A stretch of DNA of 64,000 nt, taken from assembly GCA_030524205.1 (NCBI GenBank), contig JAUNGZ010000012.1, positions 1 to 64,000 of the forward strand, in the 5' to 3' direction. This stretch comes from Eubacteriales bacterium. Its GTDB lineage: Bacteria > Bacillota > Clostridia > Oscillospirales > Butyricicoccaceae. The first letter of the stretch is position 1, and each line of letters begins with the position of its first letter. Shown one piece after another: positions 16,936 to 25,677 of this stretch. A program made the position numbers and the translations under genes. Under the pieces are notes generated by a model. It saw only the letters and a program-made list of their open reading frames with translations, had not been told where the DNA came from and did no database searches.

Positions 16936-19900
16936 ATGACGGAAATTACGAATAGTATAAAATATTTAAAAGAATACAAAGAGTTGAAAAAGGCGCTTGC
17001 GGACGGAAAAACGCCTGCGCTCGCGGTCGGCCTGTCGGCCATTCACAAGGCGCATCTGGCGGCGGCGCTCGGGCTGGACATGGGGCGACCGGTCTGCGTG
17101 CTGACCGACGACGATTCGGCAGCGGCCCGCTTTGCCGCCGATCTGCACGGCTTTTCGGAAAAGCCCGTGCTTCAGCTGCCCGCGCGCGATTTGGTCATGG
17201 TTGACGTGGCCGGCGTGTCGCGCGGGTACGAGCACAAGCGTTTGGCCGTGCTCGATCAAATGGCGGGCGCGCCGTTCATCGTCGCGTCCGTGCAGGCCGC
17301 CGCGCAGCGCACGCTGCCGCCCGAGGCTTTGGCGGGCGCGGTCGTGACGCTGGCCGCCGGGGACGCCGCGCCGCTCGGCGGGCTGACAGAAAAGCTCGCG
17401 CGCGCGGGATACGAGCGCTGCGTTCAGGTGGAGGGCCGGGGCCAGTTTTCCGTGCGCGGCGGCATTTTGGACGTGTTCCCGCCGCAGGCCGAGCATCCGT
17501 ACCGTGTCGAGTTCTGGGACGACGAAATCGACTCGATCGCCACCTTCGACGTGGGCAGCCAGCGCCGTCTGGAGCAGGTGCGGACCCTGCGCTGCCTGCC
17601 GTGCATGGAGGCGCTGCCGCATTTGGCGCCGGGCGGCGCGGCGGGCTTGGCGGACGCGGTGCTCGGGCTGCTCAAAACGCGGCGCAAAAAGCACGCCGAT
17701 CTGCAAAAGAATCTGGAGCGCGACGCCGAGCGCCTGCGCGAAACCGGCTCGCTGCCGGCGGCGGATAAATACCTGCCGCTTCTCTATCCCACGCTTGCCA
17801 CCGCGCTCGATTACCTGCCCGCGGACGCGCTGATCGTGATTGAGGATACGCCGCGCCTGCGCGACGCCGCGCGCGATTTTGCCGCCCGCATCGGGGACGA
17901 TGTGACCGCGCTGCTGGAGCGCGGCGAAACGCCGCCCGCGTTTGGGGAGTACGCGCTTGATTTCGCGGGGCTGTGCGCGCTGCCGCGCCCCTTTTTGCGG
18001 CTGGACAGCTTTTTGAGCAACATACCCGAGCTGTCGCCCGCGCATCTCGAGAATTTCGTGGCCAACCAGATGAACGCGTACGGCGGCAATCTGGATTTGG
18101 CGGCGGCCGATATTCAGGGCTTCGTGCGGCAGGGCCGCGCGGTGGCCGTGGTGTGCGGCAGCGGGCTGCGCTGCCAAAACATGCTCGACGCGCTGACCGG
18201 CGCGGGCGTCAAGGCCCAGCGCAGCGATTTGCTTCCCAAAGCGGGACAGGTCAGCATTTTGGAGGGCACGCTGTCGGCCGGCTTCGAGTATCCCGACCTC
18301 GGTCTGGTCGTCATGACCGAGGGGCAGGTGCTCGCGCGCCGCAGAAAAGCGGCGGTCAAAAGGTCAAACCGCGACCGCGTGAAATCCTTCACCGACTTGA
18401 CGCCGGGCGATCTGGTGGTACACGAGCACCACGGCATCGGCCGGTTTATCGGCATGGAACGCATGACGGTCGACGGCGGCGCGCGCGATTTCGTTAAAAT
18501 CGCGTTCGCGGGCACGGATTTTCTCTATGTGCCCGCCACCAGCCTCGACTTGATCTCCAAATACATCGGCGGCGGCGAGCCGGAGCACGTCCGTCTGAAC
18601 AAGCTGGGCGGCGCGGACTGGTCGCGCGCGAAAACGCGCGCCAAGGCGGCGGCCAAGGAGCTGGCCGAGGGACTGATCCGCCTGTACGCCGAGCGCGCCA
18701 AGCTGAAGGGCTTCGCCTTCCCGGCGGACGACGCGTGGCAGCGCGAATTCGAGGAGGCCTTCCCCTATGAGGAAACCGAGGACCAGCTCCGCTGCATCGC
18801 GGAGATCAAGGCGGATATGGAATCCGACCGGCCGATGGACCGCCTGCTGTGCGGCGACGTGGGCTTCGGCAAGACCGAGGTCGCGCTGCGCGCCGTGATG
18901 AAGTGCATTCTGGCGGGCAAGCAGGCCGCCATTTTGGTGCCGACGACCGTTTTGGCGCGCCAGCACTATTTGACCGCCTTGCAGCGGTTTCAGGGCCATC
19001 CGGTGACGATCGAGCTGCTCACACGCTACAAAACCGGCTCGGAGCAGACCAAAATCCTGCAAAAGCTGGAGGCGGGCTCGATCGACCTTGTGATCGGCAC
19101 GCACAAGCTGTTCAATAAAAAGATCAAATTCGGCGCGCTGGGGCTGCTCGTCGTGGACGAGGAGCAGCGCTTCGGCGTGTCGCACAAGGAAACGCTCAAG
19201 GAGCTGTCCAAGGAGGTCGACGTGCTGACGCTGTCGGCCACGCCCATCCCGCGCACGCTCAACATGGCGCTGTCCGGCATCCGCGATATGTCCTCCATCG
19301 AGGAGCCGCCGCAGGACCGCCATCCCGTGCAGACCTTTGTGCTTGAGCAGAACGACGGCGTGCTGCTCGACGCGGTGCGCCGCGAGCTGGCGCGCGGCGG
19401 ACAGGTTTACTACCTGCACAACCGGGTCGAATCCATCGCGCGGTGCGCGAGCGCGTGGCAGCAGCGCCTGCCCGACGCGCGCATCGGCGTCGTCCACGGC
19501 AAAATGACGCAGAAGGAGATTGCCGCCGCGATGAACGCCATGGCGGACGGCGAAACCGATATCCTGTTCTGCACCACGATCATCGAAACCGGCATCGACA
19601 TCCCGAACGCCAACACGCTGATCATTGAAAACGCGGATTACATGGGTCTGGCGCAGCTCCATCAGATCCGCGGCCGCGTCGGCAGATCAAGCCGTCACGC
19701 TTACGCCTACCTGTGCTACCGGCGCGGCAAGGCGCTTTCCGAGATCGCGCAGAAGCGGCTCTCCGCCATCCGCGAGTACGCGGCCTTCGGCTCGGGCTTC
19801 AAAATCGCCATGCGCGATCTGGAAATCCGCGGCGCGGGCAATGTTTTGGGCCCCGAGCAGTCGGGGCATATGATGAGCGTTGGCTACGACCTTTACCTCA

Positions 19901-20400
19901 AGCTGCTCGAGGAGGCGGTGCAGGAGGAAAAGGGCGAAACGCCGCGTCCGCGCGTCGACTGCGCGGCCGAGCTGATGCTGTCGGCCAACCTGCCCGCCGC
20001 CTATGTGCCGGACGCGGGGCAGCGCGTCGACCTGTACCGCCGCATCGCGCTCATCCGCACCGAGGGGCAGAGGAGCGATATGCTCGACGAGCTGATCGAC
20101 CGCTTCGGCGAGCCGCCCGCGGAGGCCGTGGCGCTGCTTGATATCGCGCTGCTGCGCAGCAATGCGTCCGAGCAGGGCATTTCCGAGATCAAGCAGGCGG
20201 ACGGCCGGCTGCTGCTGACCTTTGCCGACACCGATTTCGCGCGGCTGAGCGCGCTATGCGCGGACGAGGCCTACCGCGGCCGGCTGCTGCTGAATGCGGG
20301 AAGCACCCCCTATCTTTCGCTGCGCCTGAACCGGGGAGAGGAGCCGCTCGCCATGGCACATGATCTGGTGGCCCGCTATGCGGCGGCCGCAAGATCTTGA
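16936..20400 (+). CDS. mfd: Transcription-repair coupling factor
   Basis: An ATP-dependent translocase that removes stalled RNA polymerase and recruits UvrA. It has 1154 residues. In order: UvrB-homologous N-terminal domains, a CarD-type RNA polymerase-interacting domain starting near residue 491 (GDLVVHEHHGIGRF), a helicase with Walker A GDVGFGKTE near 638 and DEEQ near 740, the translocation motif region with ETGIDIPNANT, and a C-terminal TRCF domain from about 1010. The start ATG 16936 follows GGGGTG; an upstream in-frame ATG overlaps the iscU terminator. In many Bacillota pth and spoVT flank mfd, but neither is here. Confidence 0.97.
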   Translation: MTEITNSIKYLKEYKELKKALADGKTPALAVGLSAIHKAHLAAALGLDMGRPVCVLTDDDSAAARFAADLHGFSEKPVLQLPARDLVMVDVAGVSRGYEHKRLAVLDQMAGAPFIVASVQAAAQRTLPPEALAGAVVTLAAGDAAPLGGLTEKLARAGYERCVQVEGRGQFSVRGGILDVFPPQAEHPYRVEFWDDEIDSIATFDVGSQRRLEQVRTLRCLPCMEALPHLAPGGAAGLADAVLGLLKTRRKKHADLQKNLERDAERLRETGSLPAADKYLPLLYPTLATALDYLPADALIVIEDTPRLRDAARDFAARIGDDVTALLERGETPPAFGEYALDFAGLCALPRPFLRLDSFLSNIPELSPAHLENFVANQMNAYGGNLDLAAADIQGFVRQGRAVAVVCGSGLRCQNMLDALTGAGVKAQRSDLLPKAGQVSILEGTLSAGFEYPDLGLVVMTEGQVLARRRKAAVKRSNRDRVKSFTDLTPGDLVVHEHHGIGRFIGMERMTVDGGARDFVKIAFAGTDFLYVPATSLDLISKYIGGGEPEHVRLNKLGGADWSRAKTRAKAAAKELAEGLIRLYAERAKLKGFAFPADDAWQREFEEAFPYEETEDQLRCIAEIKADMESDRPMDRLLCGDVGFGKTEVALRAVMKCILAGKQAAILVPTTVLARQHYLTALQRFQGHPVTIELLTRYKTGSEQTKILQKLEAGSIDLVIGTHKLFNKKIKFGALGLLVVDEEQRFGVSHKETLKELSKEVDVLTLSATPIPRTLNMALSGIRDMSSIEEPPQDRHPVQTFVLEQNDGVLLDAVRRELARGGQVYYLHNRVESIARCASAWQQRLPDARIGVVHGKMTQKEIAAAMNAMADGETDILFCTTIIETGIDIPNANTLIIENADYMGLAQLHQIRGRVGRSSRHAYAYLCYRRGKALSEIAQKRLSAIREYAAFGSGFKIAMRDLEIRGAGNVLGPEQSGHMMSVGYDLYLKLLEEAVQEEKGETPRPRVDCAAELMLSANLPAAYVPDAGQRVDLYRRIALIRTEGQRSDMLDELIDRFGEPPAEAVALLDIALLRSNASEQGISEIKQADGRLLLTFADTDFARLSALCADEAYRGRLLLNAGSTPYLSLRLNRGEEPLAMAHDLVARYAAAARS

Positions 20401-20488
20401 AACCGGAACAAGCTTGGAAAAAGTGCACGAAAATGCGGTGGAGATCAGGGAAAAAGCCACAAAAGGATGACAATTAACGGCAATGTAA

Positions 20489-20517
20489 TTGCATAGCAGA
20501 CAAAGCGGGTGTATAAT
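20489..20517 (+). promoter_or_regulatory. Predicted promoter of the solute-binding protein/GGDEF-EAL pair
   Basis: TTGCAT (20489-20494), a 17-base spacer, TATAAT (20512-20517), 41 bases before the start codon. Confidence 0.75.
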
Positions 20518-20558
20518 AAGAAAATATTTAGATATATTTGGAATTGGAGGAGAACGGC

Positions 20559-22013
20559 ATGCCGCAATGGAAAAAGAGGGGGGCTGCTTTGCTCTGCGCG
20601 TGCGCGCTGCTGCTGAGCGGCTGCGGCGGGCAGAGCAAAGGGGCAAAGACTGTTTCGCTCGACCCGAAAAACCCGGTTGCGATCACGGTTTGGCATTATT
20701 ATAACGGCGCGCAGCAGGAAGCGTTCGACCAAATGGTGCAGGAGTTCAACAGCACCGAAGGCAGGGAGCAGGGCATTGTGGTCAGCGCGTACAGTCAGGG
20801 CTCGGTCAACGAGCTGGAAGCGAATGTGCTCGATTCCGCGAATAAAAAGGTCGGCGCGGCCGAGCTGCCCAATTTGTTCGCCGCCTATGCCGACACTGCT
20901 TACGCGGTCGACCAGCTCGGTCTGGCCGCCGATTTGGCGCCGTATTTCACGGCGGAAGATTTGGGCGAATACATTGACGGTTACATTGAGGAAGGCCGTT
21001 TTTCGGACGACGGCAGCCTGAAAATCTTCCCGATTGCGAAATCCACCGAGATTTTCATGCTCAACAAAACCGACTGGGAGGAATTCGCAGCCGCGACCGG
21101 CGCGAGCACCGGCGAGCTTGCCACGATCGAGGGCGTGACCGATATCGCAGCGCGCTATTATGAGTGGACCGACGGGCTGACCCCCGGCGTGCCGAACGAC
21201 GGCAAGGCCTTTTTCGGCCGCGACGCGCTGGCAAATTATATGCTGATCGGCGCCAAGCAGCTTGGCTGCGAGATTTTCTCGCAGAAGGACGGAAAAACCG
21301 TGCTGAACTTTGACAAAACCGTGATCCGCCGCCTGTGGGATAATTATTATGTGCCGTATATCAGCGGCGAGTTCGCCGCGTCGGGCCGTTTTCGTTCGGA
21401 CGACGTCAAGATGGGCAAGCTGATTTCCTTCGTCGGCTCGTCTTCCGGCGCGACGTTTTTCCCGGACGCGGTCATTCTGGACGACGAAAACCAGTACCCG
21501 ATCGAGGTCGAGGTGCTGCCCGCCCCGCAGTTTGAGGGCGCGCAGCCGACCGCCGTGCAGCAGGGCGCGGGCATGGTCGTCACCGAGGGGGACGAGGCGC
21601 ACGTTTACGCATCGGTCTGTTTCTTGAAATGGTTCACCGACGCCGCGCGCAACAGCGAGTTTTCCATCCAATCCGGCTATCTGCCGGTCAAAAAATCGGC
21701 CAATGAAATTGATTTTGTCCGCGAAAACGGCGGTATGTCGAGCGAGCTGGTCGAGCGCATCGTTTCCGTTGCGATCGACACGGTGACCGGCAACGAATTG
21801 TACACCACCAAGGCCTTCGCCAAGGGAACCGACGCGCGCAGCGTGCTGGAGAATTCCATGTCAGAAAAAGCGCAGGCCGATTATGAGGCCGTGCAGCAGC
21901 TTCTCGCCGCGGGCACGCCCCGCGCGGAGGCAATCGCGGCCTATGCGGCCGATGAAAACTTCGATAATTGGTACGAAGCCACAAAGCGGACGCTTGAAGA
22001 GATGGTTGACTGA
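20559..22013 (+). CDS. Extracellular solute-binding lipoprotein (ABC-type), no cognate permease
   Basis: A 484-residue lipoprotein with the lipobox LLSGC (Cys 22) and a family-1-like solute-binding fold, starting VAITVWHYYNGAQQEAFDQM after the signal. It is anchored to the outer face of the membrane and probably binds a sugar or similar solute. ATG 20559 has GGAGG eight bases before it. Unlike transport systems, no permease or ATPase gene follows; the next gene, 29 bases downstream, encodes a membrane GGDEF-EAL receptor. This suggests the protein presents its ligand to that receptor. The ligand is unknown. Confidence 0.85.
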   Translation: MPQWKKRGAALLCACALLLSGCGGQSKGAKTVSLDPKNPVAITVWHYYNGAQQEAFDQMVQEFNSTEGREQGIVVSAYSQGSVNELEANVLDSANKKVGAAELPNLFAAYADTAYAVDQLGLAADLAPYFTAEDLGEYIDGYIEEGRFSDDGSLKIFPIAKSTEIFMLNKTDWEEFAAATGASTGELATIEGVTDIAARYYEWTDGLTPGVPNDGKAFFGRDALANYMLIGAKQLGCEIFSQKDGKTVLNFDKTVIRRLWDNYYVPYISGEFAASGRFRSDDVKMGKLISFVGSSSGATFFPDAVILDDENQYPIEVEVLPAPQFEGAQPTAVQQGAGMVVTEGDEAHVYASVCFLKWFTDAARNSEFSIQSGYLPVKKSANEIDFVRENGGMSSELVERIVSVAIDTVTGNELYTTKAFAKGTDARSVLENSMSEKAQADYEAVQQLLAAGTPRAEAIAAYAADENFDNWYEATKRTLEEMVD

Positions 22014-22042
22014 GAAAGCAGTTGGGAAGGCGGTGAAAAGCC

Positions 22043-25000
22043 GTGAGCGGAAAAACAGAATACACGCGGCAGGCTCCGACGATCCTGTGCAGGCTGTTCC
22101 GTCCGCTGCTGCTGTTGCTGCTGGCAATGATCGTGCTGATGATCGGCTTTGTGTTCTACGGCGGCGTGCTGTCGCAGATTGATCAAAACGCGGTCGATAT
22201 TTTAGGGGAACAGGTCAAAAACCGCGAAAACTATCTGGAGCACGAAATGGTCGGCAGTTGGTCGAATTTACAGCTGACGGTCGACGCGGTCAACGGCAAG
22301 GTGCAGGCGCTGCGCGCCGCCGGCCAAGCTGATTTATCCGCGCTCGACTCCGATAAGCGGACGTATAACACGATCCTGACCGCTGTGAGCGAGGATTTGA
22401 TCGCTCTGATGCGCACCGCTTCGGTGACAGGCGCTTATTTGGTGCTTGGCGCCGGCGGAATCGACCCGGACGCGCCGCAGGACAAAAAGGGCCTTTACCT
22501 GCGCGATTTGGACCCGTCCACCAGCGCGTCGATCAGCAATACCGACCTGCTGATCAAACGGGCGCCGATTGAGGTGGCCGAGAAGCTGGGCATCACGACC
22601 GACAGCGACTGGCAGACCCAGTTCACCTTTGGCAAGGAGGGACGGTACGAGCCGTTTTTCCTCCGCCCGTATCAGGCCGCGCTCGAGCATCCGGATATCG
22701 GCTGGGCCGATCTGGGGTATTGGAGCGCGGACAGCCGCATGACCGGCGACGCGCGCCGGATCGTGTGCTATTCGGTGCCGATGCGGCTGGACGACGGCAC
22801 GCTGTACGGTGTGCTCGGCATCGAGCTGACCGCCGATTACTTAAGCAAGCAGCTGCCGGTTTCCGAGCTGATCGAGGGGCAGGGCGGCTCCTATGTGCTC
22901 GCGGTCACGCAGGACGGCGAAACATTCCGGCAGGTGCTCGTCAACGGCGCCTTCCGCTCCGAGTATCAGGATGAGGCGGGTGTGATCCTGCGCCCGAGCG
23001 CCTACGACAAGCTGGAAAACGCGCTTGTATTTTGGCGGGAAGATGGGCCGAACCTTTTCGGCTGCATCACCTACCTTCCGCTGTATAACACGAACACGCC
23101 GTTTGCGGGCGAGCGCTGGGCGCTGCTCGGCATCGCGTCGGAGGACGATCTGTTCGCTTTTTCCCACTCGGTGCGGCGCAGGGTCATGACGGTCGGCGGG
23201 GTATTGCTGCTGCTGGGCATGCTCGGCGTTTGGCTGACCAGCGTGATGCTGTCGCGTCCGATCGCGGCGCTGTCGCGCGAGCTGGGGCAGCAGGCGCATA
23301 AAGGAGAGCCGCTGACCTTTGGACGCACGCGGATTCGCGAAATCGACCACTTGACGGGCGAAATCGAGCTGCTCAGTCAGGATTTGTATGCGGCGTCGCA
23401 GAAATTTGCCGAAATCCTGACCATGGCGAGTATCCGGATCGGCGGCTTCGAGATCGACCGCAGAACGGAAACGCTGTTCATCACCCAAGGCTTTTTCGAT
23501 ATTTTCCACCGTCCGGACGTCGACGCGAACAGGATGACGGCGCCGGATTTCCGCGAAGCGCTCGCCGCGCTCGACCCGTTTATTGACAGCCGCGACCGCC
23601 TGCCGCCCGCGACCGAGGAGGTCATCTACCGCCTGCCGGCCGACGGACAGCACCGCTACGTGCGGCTGCGGCGCATTGTTACGGAGGAGCGCGTCATCGG
23701 GCTGGCCGAGGACATCACGGCCTCGACGCTCGCGCTGCAAAAGATCGAGCACGAGCGCGACCATGATTCGCTGACCGGCCTGCTCAGCCGGCGCGCGTTC
23801 CGCCGCAGCATGCGCGAATTGTTCGACGAACACCGGGACAAGCTGGGCGTAGGCGCGCTGCTCATGCTGGATTTGGACAATCTGAAGTATATCAACGACT
23901 CGTACGGCCATGACTGCGGCGATCAGTACATCGGCGCGCTGGCCGACGTGCTCAAGGCCACGGCGCCGGCCGACGCGCTGGTTTGCCGCCAGAGCGGCGA
24001 CGAGCTGTTCGTGTTTTTCTACGGCTATGATTCGGAACAGCAGGTGCGCAACCTGCTGCGCGCGGTGCGCAGGCGGCTTGGCGAAAAGTACGTCCTGCTG
24101 CCGGACGGCACGCGCTTTCCGGTGCGGGCTTCGGGCGGCGTGGCATGGTATCCGGCCGACAGCACGGAGTTTGAACAGCTCCAGCGCTTTGCCGATTTCG
24201 CCATGTACGAGGTCAAGCGGAGCGGCAAGGGCGACATCTGCGACTTTGACCCCGGCCTGTATCAGAACGCCGAGCGGCTAGAGCGCAGCCGGGAGGAGTT
24301 CCGCGTGCTGCTCGAGCAGCGGCGGCTGCAATATGTGTGGCAGCCGATCGTCTCGACGGCGACCGGCGAGGCATATGCATATGAGGCGCTGATGCGCAGC
24401 GATTTGGAAACGCTGCGCACCCCGAAGGACATTCTGGAAATGGCGCAGCGCGAATCCAAGCTCACGGCGCTCGAGTCGCTCACGCTGTTCCGCGCGATGG
24501 ACAGCTTTGCGGAGCACTGCGAAAAGGGACGGATCGGCGCGGAGTGCTTTGCCTTTGTCAATTCCATCCCCAACCAGCTGCTGTCCCCCGAGGATTCCGC
24601 CCGCTTTGAGCAGCGCTTTGCTGATTATTTGAGCCGCTTTGTGGCGGAGATTACCGAGAACGAACGCATCAACGACCAGATCCTGCGTGAAAAGCGCCGC
24701 TGGAACCGCCGCTGGAACGCGCAGTTTGCACTGGACGATTACGGCAGCGGCTACAACAGCGAATACATGCTGCTGATGCTGGCGCCCGAATACGTCAAGA
24801 TCGACATGTCGCTCGTGCGGTCGATCGACCGCGACCGCGATAAGCAGAAAATCGTGGAAAACATGTGCTCTTACGCGGCCGAGCGCGGCATTAAGCTGGT
24901 AGCCGAGGGCGTGGAAACGCAGGCGGAGCTGGAAACGGTCGTGCGCATGGGAGTCGATCTGGTGCAGGGCTACTTCATCGCGCGCCCGGCGGCAATCCCG

Positions 25001-25054
25001 CCGCGGGTGCCCGACGGGGTCAAGCGCCTGCTGTGCGAAATACGGGGCGCTTGA
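22043..25054 (+). CDS. Membrane receptor with degenerate GGDEF and EAL domains (c-di-GMP metabolism)
   Basis: A 1003-residue protein. Layout: a first membrane helix (about 18-42), an extracellular dCache-like sensor of some 330 residues, a second helix (about 378-402), a HAMP-like linker, a PAS-like segment, GGDEF (about 570-730), then EAL (about 745-1000). The cyclase motif reads SGDEL near residue 652, so its activity is doubtful. The phosphodiesterase residues EAL (about 781), DDYGSGY, KID and AEGVET look intact. Overall this predicts a c-di-GMP phosphodiesterase gated by an outside signal. It starts with GTG 22043. The upstream lipoprotein is the probable signal carrier. Confidence 0.9.
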   Translation: MSGKTEYTRQAPTILCRLFRPLLLLLLAMIVLMIGFVFYGGVLSQIDQNAVDILGEQVKNRENYLEHEMVGSWSNLQLTVDAVNGKVQALRAAGQADLSALDSDKRTYNTILTAVSEDLIALMRTASVTGAYLVLGAGGIDPDAPQDKKGLYLRDLDPSTSASISNTDLLIKRAPIEVAEKLGITTDSDWQTQFTFGKEGRYEPFFLRPYQAALEHPDIGWADLGYWSADSRMTGDARRIVCYSVPMRLDDGTLYGVLGIELTADYLSKQLPVSELIEGQGGSYVLAVTQDGETFRQVLVNGAFRSEYQDEAGVILRPSAYDKLENALVFWREDGPNLFGCITYLPLYNTNTPFAGERWALLGIASEDDLFAFSHSVRRRVMTVGGVLLLLGMLGVWLTSVMLSRPIAALSRELGQQAHKGEPLTFGRTRIREIDHLTGEIELLSQDLYAASQKFAEILTMASIRIGGFEIDRRTETLFITQGFFDIFHRPDVDANRMTAPDFREALAALDPFIDSRDRLPPATEEVIYRLPADGQHRYVRLRRIVTEERVIGLAEDITASTLALQKIEHERDHDSLTGLLSRRAFRRSMRELFDEHRDKLGVGALLMLDLDNLKYINDSYGHDCGDQYIGALADVLKATAPADALVCRQSGDELFVFFYGYDSEQQVRNLLRAVRRRLGEKYVLLPDGTRFPVRASGGVAWYPADSTEFEQLQRFADFAMYEVKRSGKGDICDFDPGLYQNAERLERSREEFRVLLEQRRLQYVWQPIVSTATGEAYAYEALMRSDLETLRTPKDILEMAQRESKLTALESLTLFRAMDSFAEHCEKGRIGAECFAFVNSIPNQLLSPEDSARFEQRFADYLSRFVAEITENERINDQILREKRRWNRRWNAQFALDDYGSGYNSEYMLLMLAPEYVKIDMSLVRSIDRDRDKQKIVENMCSYAAERGIKLVAEGVETQAELETVVRMGVDLVQGYFIARPAAIPPRVPDGVKRLLCEIRGA

Positions 25055-25079
25055 CTTTTGCGCCGCGGATTGGTATACT
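25051..25079 (+). promoter_or_regulatory. Promoter of the cysS T-box transcript
   Basis: TTGACT (25051-25056), a 17-base spacer, TATACT (25074-25079). The -35 box overlaps the stop codon of the receptor gene, so the cysS unit is transcribed independently of it. Confidence 0.8.
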
Positions 25080-25087
25080 GAGGGCAT

Positions 25088-25314
25088 AAACTGGTACTTG
25101 TGCGAAGATGGGAAAGAGTACCCGGAAAACCGCAGGCAGAGAGGGGCTTCTCAGGCTGAAAGAGCCCCGCGGCGGACCGGCGAACGTGCGTCCCGGAGCA
25201 TCGGGGGCAATGCCCCGCGTAGCCGCCGCGTTAAGGCGGAAAGAGCGATAAATTGGGAGTGGAACCGCGTTTTTACGCCTCCCGGGGTCATACTAAGCCC
25301 CGGGAGGCGTTTTG
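25088..25314 (+). promoter_or_regulatory. T-box leader sensing uncharged tRNA-Cys, with terminator
   Basis: The stem I start GAAGATGGGAAAGAGTA (25104-25120), the antiterminator core TGGAACCGCG (25260-25269), and a 13-bp terminator (25275-25287 with 25298-25310) followed by TTTTGTTT are all present. In the bulge UGGN the last base is A, which pairs with discriminator U; U73 is typical of tRNA-Cys. A UGC codon at 25187-25189 sits where the specifier is expected. An overlapping GUG (Val) reading is less likely because tRNA-Val would call for UGGU. Starvation for charged tRNA-Cys should turn on the downstream genes. Confidence 0.9.
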
Positions 25315-25335
25315 TTTACCGAAAGGCGGGGAGAA

Positions 25336-25641
25336 ATGCTTCAAAAGCTGCTTTGGTGCGTGTTTTCTGTCGTTTTTGTCTGGCGGGCATGGAAAGACCG
25401 GCCTGAAAGACGGATCCTTGTGATCACCGAAAAGCGGCAGGGCGTGGATACCGGCCACGACCAGCAAATCGGCGTTTCCGCAAGCCCTGTTTACGCGGTG
25501 CGCGCTGCCGGAGAGGGCTGGATGCAGTGCAGCTGCCGCGCGTGGCACAAGATGGAGCTTGGGAAACCGTACCGTGTCTACGTTCTGTTCCATACGTTTG
25601 TTTTTTTCGCACAGCCGCTCAATGAGGCGGAAAACCCCTGA
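25336..25641 (+). CDS. Small putative membrane-anchored protein under the Cys T-box
   Basis: 101 residues with an N-terminal hydrophobic helix (LLWCVFSVVFVW) followed by a soluble region. That region contains a CSC pair and a second hydrophobic stretch near the C-terminus (YVLFHTFVFFA). ATG 25336 has GGCGGGGAG ahead. It lies between the T-box terminator and cysS, 36 bases before the latter, so it should respond to cysteine shortage. I do not recognise a family. It may be a real cysteine-related gene or a weakly coding leader insert. Confidence 0.55.
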   Translation: MLQKLLWCVFSVVFVWRAWKDRPERRILVITEKRQGVDTGHDQQIGVSASPVYAVRAAGEGWMQCSCRAWHKMELGKPYRVYVLFHTFVFFAQPLNEAENP

Positions 25642-25677
25642 TAATTTGCAAATTTAAGTCACTTAGGAGGCTGAATC

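Noticed and set aside
25187..25189. Valine specificity of the T-box from an overlapping GUG
   Set aside because: The UGGA bulge needs discriminator U, which fits tRNA-Cys and not tRNA-Val. The downstream synthetase is cysS.
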